From Azolla caroliniana (lineage: Eukaryota; Polypodiophyta), in assembly GCA_043228905.1 (NCBI GenBank), contig JBHGNT010000059.1, forward strand, positions 1-64,000: a stretch of 64,000 nucleotides of DNA. Direction: 5' to 3'. Positions 10,044 through 20,656 of the stretch are shown here, in pieces; position 1 is the stretch's first letter, and every line of letters begins with the position of its first letter. The notes beneath the pieces were generated by a model. It was not told where the DNA came from, ran no database searches, and saw only the letters and a list, made by a program, of their open reading frames with translations. The position numbers and the translations under genes were made by a program.

Positions 10044-11076
10044 ATGGCTCCCCAAGCTTCTCTGAAAGCCAAGTATGAACCTTCCTTCTCTTCCTCCCAG
10101 ACACAGGCTGCCTCTGCTACTCTTACTTTTGGTTTTGGGGAAGATTTGAAACTCAAGGCCTCTTGCACCGATCGCACCTTCGACAACTACAACAACAACA
10201 ATGAAGCCCTCACTGGCCTCTCCCTCTCCATCGAGAAGCCCGGCCTCTTCATCATCGACTATGATGTCCCCAAACAGGTAGGATGCATAAATCACTAAAA
10301 TAATTACACACACACAGATTTAGTTCCAGAATCCCCCCTCTGAGTGTCTAATTACATGTGTTTTATATCTACTTTTTTGAGCAATCGTATGCTCCTTTCC
10401 TTTCCCGAGGTATTTCAGAGTTTTTGCTTCCCCTTCTTCTTGTGTTCAATTCGACTCTGTTAAAAAGAAAAAAAAGTTTATAAAACTTTTTTGTGCATAG
10501 GCTGCCAGATTCCAGTTCATGAACTCAGCCAAGGTGTATGGGAAGCAATTGAAGCTAACCTACATTCACCCTCAAAAGGCCAATGCCACCCTTCTCGAGA
10601 CTTCATTGGTTTTTGATCCTGCCAACAAATTAAGTGGAAAATACAGTCTTGATTCTGGGAAAGGCTCACTGAAGTATTCGTACACACACACTTCAGGTGT
10701 TACACTTGAGCCTGCCTATGATTTCGGCTCCGATGCTTGGAGCTTTGCTGCATCCCGAAAGGTAGGCTCAGAGAATACACTGAAAGCTGCATATGAGACT
10801 TCAAACAAGGTTTTAGACCTGGAATGGACAAAGGAATCTAAGGAAACAGGGTCTTTCAAGGTATACACATGTTTGTTCTTTTCATAAATATCTTGTGCGT
10901 TTGCTACTCACGTTGTGCAATGCCAATCTATTGCACATATTTTCAGTGCTCATATTACCGCATTACATCCTGTATTTTGCATTTCTTTCGTTTGATAGGT
11001 CTTGTGCACTGTCAGTCCAAACGAGAAGAAGGTTCCCAAGTTAACCTTTGAAAGAACGTGGGACCTGGAGATTTGA
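10044..11076 (+). CDS. OEP24: Outer envelope pore protein 24, chloroplastic (OEP24)
   Basis: OEP24 forms a beta-barrel channel in the plastid outer envelope that passes triose phosphates, hexose phosphates and other small metabolites. There are three exons: 10044-10277, 10501-10860 and 10999-11076, joined by GT-AG introns of 223 and 138 bp, all at codon borders, giving 223 residues (family about 213). Recognisable family segments are LTGLSLSIEKPG, FIIDYDVPK, ARFQFMNS, LTYIHP, LEPAYDF, SFAASRK and the C-terminal PKLTFERTWDLEI. The start at 10044 was chosen over the in-frame ATG at 9882 because family similarity begins at MAPQASLKAKY. As in the family, there is no cleavable transit peptide. The plastid aldolase gene lies about 3.4 kb downstream, convergently. 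Confidence 0.88.
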
Positions 11077-11693
11077 AAGCATTTGAAGATGAGTAATTTC
11101 ATTCCGACGAGCCTCTATGATAAACTTGACTTGAAAAACCATGTCCTTGTTTTTGTTATGTCATCAGTACCCATTATGTGGCTCATCTTTTTATTCTTTT
11201 TTCGAAATTGGGTGTTAATGTCAAAACCCTGAAAAAACAAATTCGCCTGCCAAATTTAAGTATACCTTCTCTACAAATAAGATTAATAAATTTCCTTGCG
11301 TTCTGTCATAGGCTGCTTGTTGTGCCTTTTCTCTGCACCATTACTAGTTATTTACATATAATTTTATGCACAATTATCACAATTAGTACAAAATTAGGAA
11401 GACTCTGTTTGTTTCTTCTTCATTTTTTACCAAATTTCTCATTAACATCTACAACTCATTATGATGCTCTGGTAACTTGGCAAAGACTCAAAAGGCATGA
11501 AGCTTTTTCTCCTTGAAAAACTCGACCTTGTAGGAAATGGTCATTTTTCAATGGCGTGATTTGTTTATGTATTATAATGTTGGTTATCTGAGACATTAAA
11601 CCACTGGGCTGGCAAACGATATATCGCAAGGCTCGAATATTTTCACCATCCTGAATATCATCATCAACTCAATCCAGACATCTTGCTTAAAAT

Positions 11694-11694
<1 letters not shown>

Positions 11695-11727
<33 letters not shown>
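11695..11727. repeat. (TA)n microsatellite
   Basis: An almost pure alternating TA run interrupted once by a C. It is simple sequence without other signals. Confidence 0.9.
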
Positions 11728-13758
11728 AAGAAAGAGTAAAGAGGTGTCATGGATTTGGCTTTTGTATTGATGAAACAAATCCTTAGGTCAGCTCATTTCT
11801 AGATGCATATGGATCAAGGACTTTCCTATTGGCATATATTGAGGAGTTCCTTTTGAAGCATATGTATTCAATCAGGGTCCTACATTCATTGGATTGAACA
11901 CTCTTTGTTGAAGACAATTGTGGATGATCACAATTGTAACTCATAGAGTATTCTCTCTATCGTTCGCCGTTTTTGTAGATGATGTTGACCAAATTATTAG
12001 CTTTCTTTGTAGGTTCTATAAATATATATTGAATTTGCATGCATGTATATCCAGTATATGTATGCATGTGAAGTTTTACTGAGTGTTACCTAGGAATATA
12101 ATTGGATGTGTATGCAAATGAACATTGGCTTAATGCAATAAAAAGTGAACGACATATTGCAACTGATACAGGAAGTGTGACAGAAGAAGTATTAGTGAAG
12201 ATCTTGTTAATTGATGGTTGAACTTGCAATTTAAGACATTGTACTGTTGTATTGAAGGATACAATATGACAATAATATAGAACTTGACTGATAACATGTG
12301 AATCAACAGCCGATGATCAATTATAATATGTTGGACCAATTATATGATTGGATAATAATACAAAGTGTAGATGTAGAACACAATTGCCTTACACTATCCA
12401 TATTTTATGAGAGGTCTTAAAGGGCATTGACAATTTGATCCTATCTTGACAAACTTCAATTTGATAAGTAGTTTTGTGATGAATAATGTTATCATGTTGA
12501 AGTCATGAGCGACTAGAGTACATTATCTTACCAAATATTACTCTTATAACTAATGGTAGATATGTAAAGGGTAGTCATGGGTTTCATTACTCATGTATAC
12601 AAAACGCCATCTTTTTCTTGATGGCTTTGGTTTGGGACTTCCATATGATCTCTAGAGCAAGACCCATGAAAGAATTCATGTGATGTGGATGGAAAGGCTT
12701 AAAAAGTAAAGCAATTCTTGTATTTGGAATTTTGTGTTGTGGAAATAATTACAATTTCCTAGTCATCTCCTTGATACCATACCACACATATTCCCTTCTC
12801 ATCTCCTTGATACCATGCCACATAGTTTCATTGTCATCTCCTCCATAAGATGCAGCATGTCTCTACGTGCATATATGAATGTGGTCGGAGGAACAAATCA
12901 GTGTATTTTCAATTGGAGTGAATGTGTGTGACCGCAAGTATAGAGATAGTTCTGGCCATTTGATGTTATTCTAGTATCTCAAATAAAACACTCACGTTTT
13001 TTTATCCCTCAGCAACGTTACTACTGTTCTGAAGCACATGCCCATCCTCATTTAATCTTTATAAAACTGTCCAATAATGTGTTAGTTGAAGCTATCAATC
13101 ATATGGTTCGAGATATCGTTCAAGTGTTCTTGCAACGTGAATTTATAGAAGATTTTGCCTTGGTAACACAATGAAAACCAAGCTTTTGATTATGCCCTTA
13201 AATATTTCACCCAGCCATTGTTGTCACCAAAATAGTCAGTAAGGATCATGGCAATTTAGCTTGCAACCTTCGCCTATTTACTTATTTTTGGACAAGAGTA
13301 TTGGTCCCATATGACTCGGGACAATTGTCCTGCTTCTGATTATAATAAAAGATCATATCGTGTCATCTCACAAAATAGAGCAAATTAAAGTCCAATCTAG
13401 TCGTGTGGTCGCTTTTAGACATAAGAATACTAGTTACTGTCCAATGTCAATTATAATATTGCATTTCTTTCATTGTTGGTTTCAAAGAGAGTAATTATTA
13501 TATTTAGATTCGTAACTGCAACACATTCTTCCACAAAGAGAGCATGTGGACATTTGACAATTTAATGTTTATTGACACCTCTTCACTCTTTCTTTATATA
13601 TATATGGCGGCTGGGCCTTTACCATGTGGCTGTAGCTGGAAAAGAAAACCGCTCAACAATGATAATGCACATAGAAAAATATGCTTGGATATTCATGGGC
13701 GATAGTTGGAACTGATGGAAATTTAGTTTCCTCAAACGGTCAAAGAGTACACAAAAAT

Positions 13759-13842
13759 GATCACGGAAACTTCTGAAAGAAGTCACATTCTTAAAATGCT
13801 GATCATGGGACCTTCTGAAAGAACTCACATTCTTAAAACGCT
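13759..13842. repeat. 42-bp tandem duplication
   Basis: Two adjacent 42-bp copies start GATCACGGAAAC and GATCATGGGACC and share CTTCTGAAAGAA and TCACATTCTTAAAA. A few substitutions separate them, so the duplication is not very recent. Each copy contains a TTCTGAAAGAA imperfect palindrome of heat-shock-element-like look, but there is no nearby gene start to support a regulatory role. Confidence 0.85.
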
Positions 13843-14453
13843 TTTTCTTTTAAAATTCTCACTTCGCTCAATCACCGATGTAAATGCGTCTTCATATTAA
13901 GGTGAGTTTGACGAAATCAAAAGCTTCACTATTTCCTTCCCACGAGAGCCATTTAAATATTTGCATGATTTTAATAGGCAAACACTTAATGCGTTTGTCA
14001 AGGAACAGAAACGGAGATCACGTGACTATGATACACCATATACAACGATTCAAAAGAACCCATAATATTCCAAGCAAAAGACCTTTTCTACATCGTTTAG
14101 ATTCCATTAAGGGGAAATGGTTGTGATGAGCAACTACTAGAGATGGCAAACCGATTACTAATAAAAATCCAAAACATTAGACAACGTTACAAAATCTTGT
14201 GAGATAAAAAACGTACTTATACACAGGTGATTTATTTTCACTGTGCCAATATGTTATTATTTGAATTGTTTCCCCACGCAGCTTATGCTATGAAGTGGCA
14301 CTTATTCAGCCTCTATAGATACCAAATCCAAGCTATAACCTAAAATTAGCCATCTCTTTTAAGGGGATAAGAAAAAAAAACAAAATTCAACCTAAAACCC
14401 TTTTTTTGGTGCAAGGATCAGAGAGTGTCCATCCATCAATCAATATCATAAAC

Positions 14454-16771
14454 CTAGTAAGTGTAGCCTTTCACAAACATCCCTTTCTTTGCTTCATCAC
14501 TTTCACCATCTTCAGTATATTTCCCAAGCTGAGCCAGAGAGTTAGCCCTAGCCCTGGTCAAGAGGGCTTGCTTTGCAGCTTCAATGTTCTCCGGCTTCCC
14601 CTGCCATGTCTTCAACACAGAGTTTTGAAGCGCCCTTGCATAAGAAAACGACACGTGCCATGGGTTTGGAGATTGGTTCATTGCATTCAGGTTCAATGTT
14701 GCCTCTACTTCAGACTGTCCTCCAGACAAAAACTGCCACAATAACAGGTGAAAACTACTGTTAGAATGTGTTTTTAACACAGTGCACCTCATAAGCAGTT
14801 TTATGTTGTACCAAGCAGTGAATTAGCATGTAAAGATAGAACTCCAAGTGTTAAAACTGAAATATACTAGCAATAAAAAATATGGATGGAAAATAGAGCA
14901 ATACCATGATGCCAGGAACAGCTGGTGGAACTCTCCTTCTAAGAAGCTTCAATGTGTACTCAGCAATAACCTCTGGTGCTTTCTTGACACCGCTGTCAGC
15001 ACCGGGGGTTACCATACTTGGCTTCAACAAGATGCCCTCGTACGTGACATTGTTTTTGGCAAGGAAGTAGAACACCTCGTTCCAGACCTTCTCGGCAACC
15101 TCAAGCGTTCTATCAATGCTATGATCCCCATCTAAAAGGACCTCCGGCTCCACAATTGGGACTAGACCATTATCCTGCACATCATACAAGGAGGAGAAGT
15201 AGTTCTGTGTCAACACCACTAAGATTTTCAGGAAGACCAATCCACATTCTAGACTCACATGATGTCAAAAGATTTAAGATAGTAGAGCGTCAATCTATAT
15301 GCCCAATACCAAACCTGAGAAATTGCAGCATATCGAGCAAGGCCCCATGCAGCCTCTTGTATTGCTAGTTCAGATGGACCATTAGGAATACTTATCACAG
15401 TTCTCCTGAAAGAAGGCAGAGGTTCTAATGAGTAAGAAATTCTGTCTGATTGAGATGAGATAGGAATCATCTATGACGTGGAAACACATGAACTAAATAA
15501 CTTACCACTTGGCAAACCGCGCTCCTTGCTTGTAATATTCAGCAGATCTCGAAGCAAGACCATCAAGACCTTGGCACCATGATTCATTGTTGGAACCAGG
15601 TAGGGGAACCAAACCCTGCAAAAGCATAGAAGGGCAAAAAGGGGAGTTTCACACACTAATTTCAAGCACAGCTGAAGAGAAGACATGTTAATACCCAGCA
15701 TGCAACAAAGATTTAGGAGGAGCAAAAGAAGAAGAAGAAATTGAAGGACTAACATTAAATACTCAGTTAGATATATACCTTGTCGACCTTGATGCCCGGA
15801 ACAATACTCTGCTCCTTGAGACAGTCAACAAATTTCTGACCTGACAGGGTCGACTGATAGAGGGTCTCCTCAAAGAGGATCGCACCTGATATGTATTGTC
15901 CAAGGCCAGGGGTGGTGCAGAGGAGTTCTCGATATGCCTGACGGTTCACCTCATTGTTCTCTAGACCAATGGAAGCAAGCCTCTTACCACAAGTGGCGTT
16001 GGACTCATCCATAGCAAGGATCCCTCGGCCCGGAGAAGCAATACTTTTCTGAAAACCAAAACAAAAATTGGCAAGACAGTGCGCGTTTATGGTATGAATT
16101 GGGAACATATAATATTTCATCAGTGTAAAGTTTTGGGGATCAACATTCAGATGCAGCAATAACATGAAATGATGATGGAAGATCCAAGCATTATCTCAAG
16201 ATCTGAGAAGGAAACAAATAGTCAGCATAAAATGGTCGTGCCTATAGGAGAAATATCTCATAAAGACAGAGGAGTTCTCCATATGTACCTTTCAGATAAA
16301 CTATGAAGAGAGCCATAGCAGAAGAAATATCTAAATCTGCCTAACATGCACACCAGAAACATGATGTGCTCAGATCAACCTGAATTGTATGGTTTTTTTG
16401 AGCCGTGTAGAATATGTTATTAGACTTCATTGATCAAGATCTGTAATTTCTACAAAACGGACAGACTAAAACGTCCGAAATGATGAGACCAAAGAAAACA
16501 CATGCGATCCCTAAATCGTGATAGATAAGGAGAGAAGGAAAAGGATAGAAAGGGTCATAACAGGAACAGATCTAAAGAGAGGTCTTACCGCTGTCTTGAT
16601 GAGTTCATCTGTGTAGACACCCGCACGGATGGAGAGGGACGGTGACGGGACTGTAAGAGAAGAAGAAGGCGATGACGATGCTGGTGATGAATTAGCAGAA
16701 AGCTTGAGGGAGTGGCCCAAGAACTGAGAGGGAGCGAGAGACATAGCCGACTGCATCAGCGAGGAAGCCAT
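14454..16771 (-). CDS. FBA: Fructose-bisphosphate aldolase, class I, chloroplastic
   Basis: The enzyme condenses dihydroxyacetone phosphate with glyceraldehyde 3-phosphate (or erythrose 4-phosphate) in the Calvin cycle in the plastid stroma. Six exons on the minus strand are 16771-16589, 16048-15779, 15615-15506, 15405-15315, 15174-14905 and 14732-14454, all with GT-AG introns, giving 400 residues (plastid family 390-400). Residues 1 to about 46 are a Ser/Ala/Pro-rich transit peptide. Class I motifs follow: [37 protein letters not shown], and ILLKPSMV with the Schiff-base Lys at about 269, then FLSGGQSE. The C-terminus GYTY carries the Tyr that closes the active site. No lesion is seen. The upstream region has a TATA box and long microsatellites. 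Confidence 0.95.
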
Positions 16772-16877
16772 GGAAGCTTTCAGTCGGTGTCGGGATGGAT
16801 GGAGAGGCAGAAGGCAAAGAGACAGAGACAGAGAGAAGTGTTCGATTCACCTTCACGATTGTGTATTATTGTGTTTG

Positions 16878-16885
16878 TTATAAAG
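16878..16885 (-). promoter_or_regulatory. Likely TATA box of the aldolase gene
   Basis: On the minus strand the sequence is CTTTATAA, about 107 bp upstream of the ATG at 16771. This would leave a 5' UTR of about 75 nt. It is the only TATA-like box in the first 130 bp upstream. Confidence 0.5.
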
Positions 16886-16900
16886 AGGAGGGGAGGTGTG

Positions 16901-17012
16901 ATGTATGTATGTATGTATGTTAGTGTGCTTTCATTTGATTCGTTTACTGAGAACGACATACATACATACATACATAACATAACATTACATAACATAACAT
17001 AACATAACATAC
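16901..17012. repeat. Inverted (ATGT)n/(ACAT)n microsatellites and AACAT pentamer run
   Basis: Five ATGT units at 16901-16920 face five ACAT units at 16956-16975 across a 35-bp spacer, a perfect 20-bp inverted repeat. An irregular AACAT pentamer run follows to about 17012. All of it lies 130-240 bp upstream of the aldolase ATG. Confidence 0.9.
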
Positions 17013-17069
17013 AACCGGACTGGCTCTTCATTTGTGTGTGACCCCTCGCTCGCCTCAAACCTCGGAGAA

Positions 17070-17072
<3 letters not shown>

Positions 17073-17104
<32 letters not shown>
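17073..17104. repeat. (TC)n / (GA)n microsatellite in the aldolase upstream region
   Basis: A pure 32-bp TC run reads as GA repeats on the aldolase strand, about 300 bp upstream of its ATG. A short CA run follows. GA repeats in plant promoters can bind BBR/BPC factors (known for the class, not shown here). Confidence 0.85.
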
Positions 17105-17113
<9 letters not shown>

Positions 17114-18905
17114 TACATCAATCAACATTCGACTCTTCCATCATCCCAAAGGAGCTAGAGCTAAGCCAAGCCGCCTCCTTCCTGCACACACACACACACA
17201 TATATATAACAAACAGTATGTACTATGATGCCCTGGGTCTCAAACCTTAGTATTTACCTACGTACATACTTTTAACAGTGGCATGACTCTTTTATTGGAA
17301 AAAAATTAAATTTGCCTTCCGAAAAATTAGTCAAGCTGTCTTTTTTTGAAATTAATTCCAAAATGAAGAAATGAAATTATTAGGTTTTCTATTATAAAAG
17401 CATGTGTCTGCATACTAGTTTTCGTAGATTGTGATAGACATGCAAGAATGCAATATAAAATTAGCATTTTCTCTACCTTTCATGTTGATTCAAACTCATT
17501 GATACACTCGCAAAGTAAGAGATGTGTTAGTCATTTTAATTTACACAAAAAATTAAGCTTTTGCGAACTCTAATATGCTCATTATTTTCCACTACCATAA
17601 CTCCCTTTTTTTGGTTACATCTCTCCTTTTTTAATACTGAGCATTTACTGGTCAACAATTTCGTATCTCTGAAAGAGAAAATACTTCTTATTCACATTAT
17701 TGGTTTTCTCACGATGCCTTCTGTGTATAGCAAGGCTTACTTACTAGCAATAGGTTCAAAGACGATGGATAGTAATGGATGAGAATGTAGACAGGGCAGG
17801 GCGTGGGTTGAATGAAACTCGACCATCATTCATCCAAGCAAGACACACCACACCGTCACAATTGGCAAACGCAGATCTCAGAAGCATTTACATGTTTGAA
17901 TGACGCAGTGAACATGCTAAGATGATGTAGAGGCAAGAGACCATTGTATCAGAGACTAACTGTAAGATGTATGTAATCATAGCAGCACATATGTAATCAA
18001 AGTATACTTACATCCAAATCAAACAAATGAATATACGTGATAGACCCTTAGGAAAATAGTGGAGAGAGAGAATGAGGGAACCAAATGGCGGTAGATAGAG
18101 TTCCTCATCACTGCTAGGAGCCTAGTGGATTGAAAATGATCTTTACTATGAGAGCAATAGTTGGTTGGTTCTTCTAATACGATCTCCATTCGTTCCTTCC
18201 TGTAGAATACAATCTTAGCTGTACGACCATTTCTTATGCTACCTGAAAGGAAGCACAGCACACTGGTATCGTATCAGTGCAAAAACAAGTCCTGTTGAAT
18301 TTGTGAGACACAGAGGGAGGAGAGACATATTTTGGGGATTGAAACAAAAACAAGCGTCAGATTGAGAACACAGACAGACAGGTTCGCAACTACCTTGTAT
18401 TGTGGTTAACCGACATATTTTACTGCTCTCAGAAAGATGATCGTCTACAGACGTAAATTTAAATCACAGCACGAAAGGTCACAGAGAGAGGGGGAGAAAG
18501 AGGAGGGAATCCCCATGACTCCAATGAAACATTAAATTAAACGCCGCCTCCTCGCCATACCATCCCCTCATCATGAGGAGGAGCAGTCGTCACTCCCTCG
18601 CTGTTTGAAATACAAGGCGGCAAGAGCTATTGTTGGTCTTTAAGCAAGAAATAATACAATAAAATCAGTTGACAATGAAGCTTCTATCGGATTGGTAATT
18701 TGGATGGGGTAACTTCCTCTAAAACCCTTGATCTTGGGTTCGAATCTCCTTATACCCACTCTCATGTCTTCTCTTCTACATTATAGCCTTAGCCTTAGCC
18801 GTGAGCCGTGCTATATACTCACTCTTAGAATTATCACATCATTCGAACACCTCAAACATCACCCAACCTTCATTCGTACTTTCACATTTTTAATATTATA
18901 AACCA
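17105..18905. other. Gene-free region between the aldolase promoter and the storage-gene array
   Basis: No coding gene is supported. Short open frames at 17561-17782 and 18019-18261 lack any recognisable domain. A GGTTCGAATCTCC stretch at 18737-18749 resembles a tRNA B box, with no matching acceptor stem found. A CA/TA microsatellite lies at about 17185-17208. The tandem array begins abruptly at about 18906. Confidence 0.45.
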
Positions 18906-19377
18906 CACACGATGATGAAAATGGTAGATAGACATGGGAATGTCATGTGGAATCATGTTTGTAGTAGGAGTTACCGATCAGCCACTACTATTGCGCACAT
19001 CATGGTACGGCGAGACACGGCATTGTATGAGGGTGGCTTCAATACAACATTGTGATGGCATCGACGTTTGACGAGTTTCGCGTTGCTCGTGAGAGAGATA
19101 GCGATAGATGGATAGAGATAGATATAGGTAGGGTGGGAGTGGGTAGTGTGCGTGTGGGCACGTTACCTAATCATGTGTGCGTGGAGTTTCATTTTGCTTG
19201 TGCAATGAGCGAGCGAGGGCACGCGACCTGATCGTGCGTGCGTGCGTGCGTGTTGTGCGCGAGCGTGGGAGAAATGTGATTGAGAGGGTTATGAGAACGT
19301 CAAGACACCACACAGAGCACACCATTTACATTTACGATGTTCAGAAAGTGTATAGTTGAAAAAGTTATGTACGTTCT

Positions 19378-20454
19378 TTAAAAGTGGCGAATACAAGCGC
19401 GTGGGCGAAGATCACATTGTTGGAGAAGGCGAGAGGTTGCCACGCTTAGAAGTTGTTCCTCCTCACCGGCCTTGAAACGACGACGTTGTTCCTCATCTTG
19501 TCGTCCGGTCATGCGATAACGGCGCTCGTCCTCCTCGCGCTCGCTACTGTCTCTCTCTCGCTCGGCATCCTCTTCCCATTGACGACGTTCCCTTGACACT
19601 TGGCTATGGCGGTGACCATCATTGCGTGCCTCTTCTCCGCTAATGTATAAGGCCTCGCGGAGGCGGTTGCAACGCTCTTCTACGGGGATTTGTTCCACGT
19701 TCCTGCAGCATCTTTCGGAGGGCCTTGCATATCGGCTGATTTCATCCCAAGAGGTGCGACGGCTTCGTCCACGTTCTTCCTTCTCATTACGTTCTTGTAG
19801 GTGGCGGACCTGCCCATCGACGAAGTTTTGGCACTCTTGCCTCAACTCTCGGTCTCGTGGCTCATCGCGATCGCGGCCGCGACGATCCCGTTCCTCTTCG
19901 GACTCTCTCTTGTTGTCTCTGCGACGTCCTTCATCGAGGGATCCTTCACGACGTCGGTCGCGCCTCTCCTGCTCGACATCCTCCTCCCTACGTCGATCGC
20001 GCCTCTCGTCGCGTGACTCATCACGATCGCGACCGCGACGATCCCGTTCCTCTTCGGACTCTCTCTTGTTGTCTCCGTAGCGCCCCTCCTCGATGGACCC
20101 CTCGCGACGTCCCCCGCGCCTCTCCTCATCGAAATCCTCCTCCCTGCGTCGATCGCGCCTCTCCTCACGTGGCTCATCGCGATCGTGACTGCGACGATCC
20201 CGGTCCTCATCCGACCCTCTCTTGTTGTCTCTGTAGCGCCTCTCATCGATGGATCCCTCACGACGTCCGCTGCGCCTCTCCTCGTCGACATCCTCCTCCC
20301 TACGTCGATCGCGTCTCTCCTCGTCAATGTCTCCCTCTCTTCGTCGATCGCGCCTCTCCTCTTCGCGATCCCGTCCTACAGATCTAGCATTGGCCGCGCC
20401 GCAGGCGGCTAGCATGATAACCGCCATGAGGAATATGATAGTGAGCTTCGCCAT
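19378..20454 (-). CDS. Arg/Glu-rich 2S-albumin-like seed storage precursor, copy 1
   Basis: Reference form: 358 residues, intronless. Residues 1-23 are a signal peptide (hydrophobic core, cleavage likely after ANA), so the protein enters the secretory path, probably to the storage vacuole. Residues 45-96, 97-148 and 149-200 are three 52-residue modules made almost only of Arg, Glu, Asp, Gly and Ser, each with one Asn (77, 129, 181) in a DNK motif. Residues about 204-358 resemble 2S albumin: QEC at 208, ERCC at 249-250, EERC at 262, then an acidic/basic insert, then LLQQC at 347 and C354. The usual second and sixth cysteines are missing. A nitrogen-rich reserve role is inferred from composition, Cys pattern and promoter. 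Expression is not shown. Confidence 0.85.
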   Translation of the reverse strand: MAKLTIIFLMAVIMLAACGAANARSVGRDREEERRDRRREGDIDEERRDRRREEDVDEERRSGRREGSIDERRYRDNKRGSDEDRDRRSHDRDEPREERRDRRREEDFDEERRGGRREGSIEEGRYGDNKRESEEERDRRGRDRDESRDERRDRRREEDVEQERRDRRREGSLDEGRRRDNKRESEEERDRRGRDRDEPRDRELRQECQNFVDGQVRHLQERNEKEERGRSRRTSWDEISRYARPSERCCRNVEQIPVEERCNRLREALYISGEEARNDGHRHSQVSRERRQWEEDAERERDSSEREEDERRYRMTGRQDEEQRRRFKAGEEEQLLSVATSRLLQQCDLRPRACIRHF

Positions 20455-20518
20455 TGCTTGTGTTCGGAACTACCCCGGTTCTCTCTCCGCCTATTTGAGT
20501 GTGTCATGGTTGATCCAC

Positions 20519-20656
20519 CCTTATATACACAAGGCCATGCATGTCTAGTACATGCATGTCCCTTCCCACGTCCATTCCTATAGACGTTAATGGCATGATC
20601 CATACTTGGGCCACGGAAGAGACCATTCACTTTTCACCACCCCCCTTTACGTGTCC
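20519..20656 (-). promoter_or_regulatory. Seed-type promoter of storage gene copy 1 (repeated in every unit)
   Basis: On the minus strand, upstream of the ATG at 20454: a TATATAA box at 20521-20527 (about 67 bp upstream), then two CATGCATG RY boxes at 20536-20543 and 20551-20558, a CACGTC core at 20568-20573 and an ACGTGTCC box at 20649-20656. RY boxes bind B3 factors of the ABI3/FUS3/LEC2 group, and ACGTGTC is an ABA-response element bound by bZIP factors. Together they are the usual layout of embryo-specific storage protein promoters. Equivalent sites recur at the unit period. Confidence 0.75.

Larger units (their letters stand above)
11077..14453. other. Intergenic DNA between OEP24 and the aldolase gene
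   Basis: This AT-rich stretch follows the 3' UTR of OEP24 and ends in the 3' UTR of the aldolase gene. I see no convincing gene, RNA or transposon. Small features are a (TA)n run at about 11695-11727, a 9-bp-stem hairpin at 11914-11937, three irregular copies of a TCATCTCCTTGATACCAT unit near 12764-12850, and a 42-bp tandem pair at 13759-13842. Confidence 0.5.

Noticed and set aside
9906-10313. 135-codon minus-strand frame opposite OEP24 exon 1
   Set aside because: It is antisense to a well-supported exon and spans its splice donor. Its Val-rich run is the complement of the AAC repeats in the exon.
17034-17250. Plus-strand frames over the TC and CA microsatellites (Leu/Ser/His runs)
   Set aside because: These are translations of simple repeats in the aldolase upstream region.
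18663-18750. Possible tRNA gene or SINE head with a GGTTCGAATCTCC B box
   Set aside because: No acceptor stem, A box or anticodon arm could be paired with it, and there is no poly(A) tail or target duplication.
19177-19359. 60-codon plus-strand frame with Arg-rich content in each unit
   Set aside because: It runs through a GTGC microsatellite and has no recognisable domain. It is copied with the array and lacks a promoter of its own that I can see.
19857-20387. Long plus-strand open frame (176 codons) and another minus-frame (161 codons) over the storage gene, repeated in every unit
   Set aside because: They are shadows of the Arg/Glu-rich repeats: the triplet-periodic, CpG-rich sequence leaves few stops in any frame. 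They have no start context, domain or codon pattern of their own.
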